A DNA stretch of 6,773 nt from Acetivibrio sp964466645. Its GTDB lineage: Bacteria; Bacillota; Clostridia; Acetivibrionales; Acetivibrionaceae. Shown piece by piece: positions 1-4,635 of the stretch. Location of the stretch: NCBI GenBank assembly GCA_964466645.1, contig CAYXPB010000285.1, positions 1 through 6,773 of the forward strand. The letters run 5' to 3'. Both the position numbers and the translations under genes were made by a program. Under the pieces are notes generated by a model. It saw only the letters and a list, made by a program, of their open reading frames with translations, searched no databases and was not told where the DNA came from. How positions within the stretch are numbered: position 1 is the stretch's first letter; each line of letters begins with the position of its first letter.

Positions 1-97
1 CGTTTTCCTGAGCAATGATGTTTAATTCCTTTTCACCTTTTAATACTGCTAAAACCAGTTTTGCCTTGAATTCTGCACTAAATGTTCTCTTTTTCAT
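1..97 (-). CDS. IS3-family transposase OrfA, N-terminal fragment (runs off left edge)
   Basis: Reverse-strand translation from the ATG at 97 gives MKKRTFSAEFKAKLVLAVL followed by KGEKELNIIAQEN. This is the typical start of IS3-family OrfA: a basic N-terminus, then the first helices of the helix-turn-helix that binds the IS ends. OrfA is the DNA-binding half of the transposase; in this family OrfB, the DDE catalytic half, is normally made by programmed frameshifting and would lie beyond the left edge. The start is supported by a GGAAGG Shine-Dalgarno 10 nt upstream (about 108-113). Only 32 codons are visible, so intactness cannot be judged. The orientation is the same as the two genes to its right, and the IS lies directly downstream of the membrane-anchored protein gene. 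Confidence 0.85.
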   Translation of the reverse strand, partial: MKKRTFSAEFKAKLVLAVLKGEKELNIIAQEN

Positions 98-180
98 CGA
101 TAATCAACCTTCCGTTTCTTGTGATTTTATTATATCAGGTTCATTATCATTTAGAAAATTTTTGTCGAGTTTTCTTAGAC
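1..180 (-). mobile_element. End of an IS3-family insertion sequence (partial)
   Basis: The left edge holds the 5' end of an IS3-type transposase gene reading out of the window, plus its leader. The right boundary of the IS is not fixed. In IS3 elements the terminal inverted repeat lies a few tens of bases upstream of orfA. The minus-strand stretch GTCTAAGAAAACTCGACA (about 163-180) has the general look of IS3/IS150 ends (an AAA-rich block followed by a GACA). It begins at the stop codon of the neighbouring gene. The other end is outside the window, so neither the inverted repeat nor the target duplication can be verified. A perfect TATAAT -10 box on the minus strand (129-134) lies in the leader, with only a weak -35 (TTTCTA, 17 bp away). 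Confidence 0.7.
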
Positions 181-1107
181 CATTATAACATCATCTCCAT
201 TGGTAATCCTGACAAAATCAAACCTATACTTATTACCATCGCCAACCGCATAAACATGTGTTACTGAATCATCACTTTCAATTTTCTCTATTTCATCAAT
301 CAACCCATACCAGTTCATATAAACCGTTCCTACAAGGAATTTAGCATCATAGTCCCAATGATGCATTGGATGACACAGAAAATCTTCTGGAACATAGTCT
401 ATGGATTTGATTTTCCAACCTTCAGAAGGTGTATTTTCAGTTGTTATAAGCCCATAATAATAAGCAAAATATCCTGGCTGTAGTTTATTATCTCCTTCCC
501 CTTTATAAGGAGGACCAGTAATAACTTCAATTTCCCCCATATAATATTTCAAATTAGCAGGGGTATTGGGAGGTTGGTATGCTGGGTAAAGTTTTAGCAG
601 AGTTATATGACCAATACCAGTAAAAGAACCAATATACTCTTCAAGGGACATATTTTTTCGGGTATCCTTGCTTAGAAGTTCATATGCGTATGGATAAGGA
701 ATCTTCGACCAACCAACCGTTCCACAACCGCCATAATATCCAGCCATATTTGAGGCATCCTTTAATATTGCATAGTAGGCTTGGAGTACATCTTCTGCGG
801 TCTGAAATATTGTTTGAATATGAGGTGGTTGTTCTAACTTATTTATAAAATCCTTTGCAGTAAATTTTAATTTAAATGCTGACTGTTTGGATGGCCGCTG
901 GAATCGTTCAGAAATACCTTCTTTTTCATATGTATTAAATGCAGACTGTACCTGCCTCTCTTCATGTTTATCACTTGTATGAACAAATCCACCCATTACT
1001 GTCTGGACCTTTTTATCATCAAGTAACACCCATATAGAAATGAATACTATTGCAAGTATAAGAAGCCCAATCATGGGTGCTCTAAATTGTTTTAGTGAAA
1101 TAACCAT
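175..1107 (-). CDS. Membrane-anchored extracytoplasmic protein of unknown function, possibly NTF2-like
   Basis: A 310-aa protein. The frame is open further upstream (to 1161), but the start at 1107 is preferred because a GGAGG box sits 7 nt before it. Residues 1-10 are short and basic. Residues 11-29 (PMIGLLILAIVFISIWVLL) form one transmembrane segment, and the rest is soluble and probably outside the cell. Residues 36-90 are charged and low in hydrophobics, probably a stalk. From about 103 a compact alpha+beta domain begins: an AEDVLQAYYAILKDA helix, a GGCGTVGW loop with Cys128, a helical stretch that includes LSKDTRKNMSLEEYIGSF, and strands ending in EGWKIKSIDYVPEDF. Helix-then-strand with a late GW(K/R)I strand recalls NTF2-like/DUF4829-type sensor or substrate-binding domains; this is inference only. 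A Cys/His cluster (C245, H246, H249, H250) could bind a metal. It follows the beta-propeller lipoprotein gene on the same strand after 96 nt with no terminator between, suggesting co-transcription. The C-terminal codons may come from the adjacent IS. Confidence 0.85.
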   Translation of the reverse strand: MVISLKQFRAPMIGLLILAIVFISIWVLLDDKKVQTVMGGFVHTSDKHEERQVQSAFNTYEKEGISERFQRPSKQSAFKLKFTAKDFINKLEQPPHIQTIFQTAEDVLQAYYAILKDASNMAGYYGGCGTVGWSKIPYPYAYELLSKDTRKNMSLEEYIGSFTGIGHITLLKLYPAYQPPNTPANLKYYMGEIEVITGPPYKGEGDNKLQPGYFAYYYGLITTENTPSEGWKIKSIDYVPEDFLCHPMHHWDYDAKFLVGTVYMNWYGLIDEIEKIESDDSVTHVYAVGDGNKYRFDFVRITNGDDVIMV

Positions 1108-1114
1108 ATTCCAA

Positions 1115-1119
1115 CCTCC
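1115..1119 (-). promoter_or_regulatory. Shine-Dalgarno that fixes the start of the membrane-anchored protein
   Basis: GGAGG on the minus strand lies 7 nt before the ATG at 1105-1107. The longer frame starting at 1161 would add 18 residues and translate through this site, and I see no ribosome binding site for it. The inner start also puts the transmembrane segment right at the N-terminus. Confidence 0.8.
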
Positions 1120-1203
1120 CTCACTATTATAAATATATGAGATTAGGATAGGAAACATCACAAATGAAAGATTTTACACTACCTATAGACTACAGGCAAA
1201 TTA

Positions 1204-3147
1204 TTAATTAACTTGCTGTTCTTTGCTTCCGTCAATTTTTATTCTATATATTAAAGGTTCATATCCTTCATTAAGCCTCTTGATATAATAAATCCATTCT
1301 CCAACAACATTTATGCTATTGAATACACATCCTGCATCTTGAGATATCACTTCTTTCTTACTTCCATCTTTTTTTATCCTATACAAATTCCCTTCATTAT
1401 AAGTAATGCCTACAAAATATATCCAATCACTACTCTGATTTAAAGATATAGGCTTTTCTTCAGTTAATTTAATTTTTTTATTTGAAGACATATCAAATTT
1501 ATATAAAGACCATTTGTCAAACCAATTATTATAGTACAGGCTATTGTTATCAAATACAAAAGCACCTGTTCTAATATCTGAAATTCTTTCTAATTCAGTT
1601 CCATCAAATCTAACTCTATAAAAATCCTTATAAAAATCAATATAGTATATCCAATCCCCTATAATACTAAAATAGTCTATAGATACATTGTCTTCATCGC
1701 TCTCATCTTTCATTACTCTTTCTTTATTTGTACCATCTATCTTCATTTTATATATTTCGTTATAACTATCTATACCAAGAAGGTAATAAATTGTATCTCC
1801 TGCAACAAGTAATTCTGACACTCTGCCGCCATTCTCTAATAATTCTTTGTCTTGACCATTTGTCTTTATACTGTATATGTTTCCTTTAAAATTGTAATAC
1901 ACCCTTTCACCTATAACGTTAATATAAGTCGGTTTATCATCACTGATTTTCTGTTTTAAGGTGCCATCTTCTTTAATTCTATATAAAGAATTTTTATCCG
2001 AACTATTATTGTAATAAATCCAGCCTTTTTGTATTGCCGCAATTCCTTCATTATGAATATTAGAATTGGTGTTCCCCATTACCGTGTCACTTACTGACAC
2101 ATCGTAATTGTCTTTCAAATTTATAACATTACTGTTTAATTTATATTTCTTTGATATTTTTTCCTTTTGACTTCCATCTTTCTTTATCCTAAACTGCTCA
2201 TCTCCATAAGGCCCATTACTTTCATAATAAATCCATTCGCCTGAAATATTTATATTACTGGTATATTCGTCATCTATTTTAGTTCTTTTGGTTCCATCAC
2301 ATTTGATTTTATAAAGATTAAAACCATCCGAGTAATTACTATAGTAAATCCACCCATTATCATCTATATTGATATTATGCGACTCATCACTATTCACTTT
2401 AGTTTTACAAGTACCATCCAATTTCATTTTAAATGTTCTTTGTATCTCACTCGGATTATTGGACCATTTATTATAATAAATCCATTGGCCTACTACTTGA
2501 AAATCACAAATGAGTTCATCTGTTACTTTTGTCACTTCATTCCCATCTAATCTTGCCCTATAAAAGAAGTTATCTCCATTATGTAAGTAATAAATCCAGT
2601 CATGAGTTATAAAAAAGTATCCAGAAGTAGAAACTCCACTCAAGCAGTTTTTTTCCGTTCCATCTGTTTTCATTCTATAAATATTACTTCCTGACCTATA
2701 AAAAATCCATTGGTTAAGGATATAGGAACTATTTGCAGACTCTTCCGATAATTTTTGCCTTTTAGTTCCATCTAAACTGATTTTGTATAATTTACCGCCA
2801 TCTGTTTCATTGCAGTAATAAGCCCAATTGCCTTCAATATTGATGTCCGATATACTATCGCTACTTATTATCTCTTCGTTTGAGCCATCAGTCCTTATCC
2901 TATATAATTTTCTTCCATCATCATGATTAGAATAATAAATCCACTCATCATTGGCATCCACCATTCCCCCATTATTAATATTGTTGCTTTTTATATACAT
3001 TAAATTTGATTTGGAATTTTCAATAGAATTACTTGAACTACTTAAACTTGATTTGTCTACAGTTGAATGATTACAACCCATCAAAGAAAAAACATATACC
3101 AATATAGAAAAACTTAAGACTAATTTAGAAAAACTTATTTTTTTCAT
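1204..3147 (-). CDS. Lipoprotein with 14 WIYY/YRIK-DGT repeats: tandem beta-propeller (DUF5050-like)
   Basis: A 647-aa exported lipoprotein. The N-terminus is Met-Lys-Lys plus a hydrophobic segment ending in a lipobox (FSLMGC, lipidated Cys25), then a Ser/Asn-rich spacer (about 28-60). From Trp69 to the end there are 14 consecutive units of about 37-47 residues, consensus WIYY-SN-x-DG-x2-LYRIK-x-DGT-x3-KIS-x-D-x3-INI-x-GE. Each fits one four-stranded propeller blade, as in DUF5050/YWTD-like proteins. Trp-Tyr-Tyr opens 9 of the 14 blades as WIYY; the DG turn is lost in blade 12 (MSSN). Unit 7 is longer (305-375), containing a linker that splits the protein into two groups of seven. No enzyme motif is visible, so the role is probably ligand, glycan or protein binding at the cell surface. 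The start at 3147 is chosen over 3174 because of a GGAGG box 6 nt upstream and because it gives a normal signal peptide. It is first of a likely two-gene transcript with the membrane-anchored protein downstream. I see no convincing promoter. Confidence 0.9.
   Translation of the reverse strand: MKKISFSKLVLSFSILVYVFSLMGCNHSTVDKSSLSSSSNSIENSKSNLMYIKSNNINNGGMVDANDEWIYYSNHDDGRKLYRIRTDGSNEEIISSDSISDINIEGNWAYYCNETDGGKLYKISLDGTKRQKLSEESANSSYILNQWIFYRSGSNIYRMKTDGTEKNCLSGVSTSGYFFITHDWIYYLHNGDNFFYRARLDGNEVTKVTDELICDFQVVGQWIYYNKWSNNPSEIQRTFKMKLDGTCKTKVNSDESHNINIDDNGWIYYSNYSDGFNLYKIKCDGTKRTKIDDEYTSNINISGEWIYYESNGPYGDEQFRIKKDGSQKEKISKKYKLNSNVINLKDNYDVSVSDTVMGNTNSNIHNEGIAAIQKGWIYYNNSSDKNSLYRIKEDGTLKQKISDDKPTYINVIGERVYYNFKGNIYSIKTNGQDKELLENGGRVSELLVAGDTIYYLLGIDSYNEIYKMKIDGTNKERVMKDESDEDNVSIDYFSIIGDWIYYIDFYKDFYRVRFDGTELERISDIRTGAFVFDNNSLYYNNWFDKWSLYKFDMSSNKKIKLTEEKPISLNQSSDWIYFVGITYNEGNLYRIKKDGSKKEVISQDAGCVFNSINVVGEWIYYIKRLNEGYEPLIYRIKIDGSKEQQVN
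1207..2943 (-). repeat. Fourteen in-gene tandem blade repeats
   Basis: Units begin at residues 69, 108, 147, 184, 222, 266, 305, 376, 415, 452, 499, 536, 575 and 618 of the lipoprotein. They are diverged at DNA level, but the plus strand repeatedly shows TAATAAATCCA, the complement of the WIYY codons. Length variation is confined to loops after WIYY and before the last strand. The final unit (618-647) lacks the INI-x-GE strand, while a matching strand (NGGMVDANDE) precedes unit 1. This is the pattern expected for closure of a circular propeller. Confidence 0.85.
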
Positions 3148-3153
3148 AAGAGT

Positions 3154-3158
3154 CCTCC
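3154..3158 (-). promoter_or_regulatory. Shine-Dalgarno that fixes the start of the propeller lipoprotein
   Basis: GGAGG on the minus strand lies 6 nt before the ATG at 3145-3147. The alternative in-frame ATG at 3174 would put nine extra residues (MLKLLWRTL) before the Met-Lys-Lys of the signal peptide and would place this site inside the coding region. Confidence 0.8.
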
Positions 3159-3218
3159 AAAGTAACTTTAACAAAATCTCGCCAATAAAATTCCAATAAC
3201 TATCGCCCTCATTCTATT

Positions 3219-3418
3219 TCAAACTTTCACTGAAATAAATAATATTTCACCACATACAACATTATAACCAAAATTATAAAACCAGTCTCCATAATAGTGA
3301 ACCAAATCAATAATGTTCCAATTTATCCAGCATACATCATATCATTAACAGTATTGGAAGTCAAAAAATTATAATACACCCACTTGCCAGAGGGTATTAT
3401 AAAATAAGTTAAGCACAT
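3219..3418 (-). pseudogene. Probable decayed fragment of a second propeller-repeat gene
   Basis: Two short minus-strand reading frames here resemble the blade repeat of the gene just downstream. Frame one (3418 to a stop at 3323) contains SGKWVYYNFLTSN. Its nearest match is blade 9 (IGERVYYNFKG), with 19 of 24 bases alike over the GKWVYYNF codons by eye. Frame two (to a stop at 3219) contains YYGDWFYNFGYN, similar to the GDWIYY-type blade start. The two Trp codons lie 98 nt apart, roughly one slightly short blade, but in different frames, so at least one frameshift or deletion is needed. There is no start with a ribosome binding site and no signal peptide. I read it as a remnant of a duplicated propeller gene or of a former longer 5' part. 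The similarity rests on two short motifs, so chance remains possible. Confidence 0.4.
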
Positions 3419-3631
3419 TCTTTCAAAATACTTAAAAACAACAACTCCCGCAGCAAATCAGGTTTTCTCCTGCATTCACTGTAAAAATTTAGAAAGTTGT
3501 CTTAAGTCCTTTGAAGTCGTCATGTAAATTCTTGATATTAATAAGAACTGCTTACACAGAATATTTATTTGAAACCATGTTGCGTCTTTTATTAAAATCC
3601 TTGTTATCATGCAAAGAAGGGATATGATTTT
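3419..3631. other. Intergenic stretch without a recognised gene
   Basis: About 210 bp between the decayed propeller fragment and the small plus-strand gene. On the minus strand two overlapping short frames read MTTSKDLRQLSKFLQ (stop near 3476) and then SECRRKPDLLRELL (stop near 3410). They look more protein-like than random AT-rich DNA and could be remains of a frameshifted gene, but I do not recognise a family. I find no good -35/-10 pair for the gene at 3632 and no RNA structure beyond short 4-5 bp stems. Confidence 0.3.
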
Positions 3632-3871
3632 ATGGAATACACACAGGAATTTAAAGACGAATCTTTTAGCCAATTTCTGGACGCAACAATACTCGTTTTG
3701 GAGGTTAGTTTCAAGTCTGGAAAACCAAGCAACGAAAAAATAATTTTTTTGAAGGAAGGGCTTATAAAAATGTCCAAAAACGTTGGAATTGATACCGATG
3801 AAAAAATGGGTGCGATAAATCAAGCATTTAACAATGTGCTGATTGAGCACGGATATGACAAAATATTCTAA
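3632..3871 (+). CDS. Small hypothetical protein (79 aa)
   Basis: A 79-residue acidic/lysine-rich soluble protein, with no signal peptide, membrane segment, cysteine or zinc motif. It appears largely helical: an amphipathic N-terminal stretch (FSQFLDATILVLEVSF, about 12-27), a lysine-rich middle with KEGLIKMSKN, and a C-terminal helix (AINQAFNNVLIEHGY). I do not recognise the family. The case for a real gene is an AGAAGG ribosome binding site 11 nt before the ATG (3615-3620), a coding-like amino-acid mix less AT-skewed than the flanks, and a strong terminator starting 14 nt after the stop codon. It stands alone on the plus strand between minus-strand units, so it is monocistronic. The spacing of the ribosome binding site is slightly long. 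An overlapping minus-strand frame covers the same DNA but has a Cys/Phe-rich, unlikely composition. Confidence 0.65.
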   Translation: MEYTQEFKDESFSQFLDATILVLEVSFKSGKPSNEKIIFLKEGLIKMSKNVGIDTDEKMGAINQAFNNVLIEHGYDKIF

Positions 3872-3884
3872 CCACTAACCGCAG

Positions 3885-3913
3885 AAAACAGGCTAAACCA
3901 AGCCTGTTTTTTT
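3885..3913 (+). terminator. Rho-independent terminator, possibly bidirectional
   Basis: A perfect 10-bp inverted repeat AAAACAGGCT / AGCCTGTTTT (3885-3894 and 3901-3910) with a 6-nt loop AAACCA is followed by three more Ts, giving a run of seven Ts. It ends the 79-codon gene on the plus strand. Read on the minus strand the same hairpin is followed by a TTTT run, and it lies about 90 bp downstream of the converging two-gene operon. It may therefore stop both transcripts. Confidence 0.9.
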
Positions 3914-4001
3914 GTATGATTTTTCTTACTTGACTTGCTTCGTTAGGTATTCCTGATTGCTATATTGTGTCTTTTTATCTTCTTCTCTTAAGTTCACCCT
4001 T

Positions 4002-4634
4002 TTATACACCCAAAATTAATCCATCTAACTCGTTAATATAATTACAAAATTGTACAAAAACGTCATTAATCAAAGTAATTTCGAATTTTATATTATCTCC
4101 ATTATTCCATCTATCAAGGTTATAATAAATCATCCTGCCTTCTTCAACTTTTATGTTACCCATACCATAATGGGTCTCTTCAGTTCGAATTCTATGTACA
4201 ATATCATACCACGGTTGGGCTTTTTTTATGAAACCCTTTAACACCCTATCATTATATATAGATTTTTTCTTCTCTTTTGGTCTTTCATCATTCTTTTCAA
4301 TATCCTTGAGTATGCTATTAAACCCATCAGGCAACTCTGACCCTCGATATCTCTGTCTATATAACTCTCGTAATACTTGAGATAAATAATCCATACATGC
4401 ATAAATATTTTCACAAAAGTCTTGAAGACTACAGATTAACTTATTTTCGTCATCCTTTTGTATTTCTGGCAAAGATACATCTATTTTCCTAATCATCTCA
4501 TTTACAATTAAAAAATGCCCTTCTATGTTATTGCTTTTTCTCAATATACTTCTGTAACTTCTTAGTGCATATGGATTTAGCATATCATCTCTATCATACA
4601 ATTTGCCATTTAACTTTGGAAAAATTAAATCCAT
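4002..4634 (-). CDS. HEPN-like helical protein, second gene of a candidate defence operon
   Basis: A 210-aa soluble protein, mostly alpha-helical, with no signal peptide or membrane segment. Visible parts: an N-terminal region that includes RSYRSILRKSN (about 25-35), a helix QDFCENIYACMDYLSQVLRELY (71-92), a charged basic linker (KNDERPKEKKKS, 114-125), then the helix WYDIVHRIRTEETHYG (142-157). Arg150 and His155 form an R-x4-H motif, and His147/Arg148 lie one turn earlier. Two long helices, a charged insert and then R-x4-H is the layout of HEPN-superfamily domains (for example the Cthe_2314-like HEPN families), many of which are RNases in toxin-antitoxin, abortive-infection or CRISPR contexts. 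The family assignment is inference from the motif. The residue after Arg is Thr rather than the usual Asn/Asp/His, so activity is uncertain. It starts 1 nt after the stop of the 542-aa gene and has a GAGGAG site inside that gene's last codons, so translation is probably coupled. It may be the effector, a partner or an immunity protein. Confidence 0.85.
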   Translation of the reverse strand: MDLIFPKLNGKLYDRDDMLNPYALRSYRSILRKSNNIEGHFLIVNEMIRKIDVSLPEIQKDDENKLICSLQDFCENIYACMDYLSQVLRELYRQRYRGSELPDGFNSILKDIEKNDERPKEKKKSIYNDRVLKGFIKKAQPWYDIVHRIRTEETHYGMGNIKVEEGRMIYYNLDRWNNGDNIKFEITLINDVFVQFCNYINELDGLILGV

Positions 4635-4635
4635 A

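Noticed and set aside
82..267. 61-codon open frame on the plus strand
   Set aside because: It lies antisense across the IS transposase start and the end of the neighbouring gene, with no ribosome binding site.
1126..1131. Perfect minus-strand TATAAT just upstream of the membrane-anchored protein gene
   Set aside because: Transcription would begin inside the Shine-Dalgarno, and there is no -35 match at 16-18 bp. Co-transcription with the propeller gene is more likely.
1160..1203. Possible terminator between the propeller lipoprotein and the membrane-anchored protein
   Set aside because: Only a weak hairpin (CCTGTAG/CTATAGG with almost no loop) and no T-run on the minus strand.
1204..3000. 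Regularly spaced TAATAAATCCA-like motifs resembling a CRISPR array
   Set aside because: They are the codons for the WIYY blade signature in a continuous reading frame and are diverged between units.
3440..3475. Short inverted repeat CAGG-TTTTCT-CCTG
   Set aside because: A 4-bp stem without a T-run or other context; expected by chance.
3476..3850. 124-codon open frame on the minus strand
   Set aside because: It overlaps the 79-codon plus-strand gene antisense, has no ribosome binding site and an unlikely Phe/Cys/Ile-rich composition. It is most likely a shadow; only its last part is discussed as possible remnant sequence.
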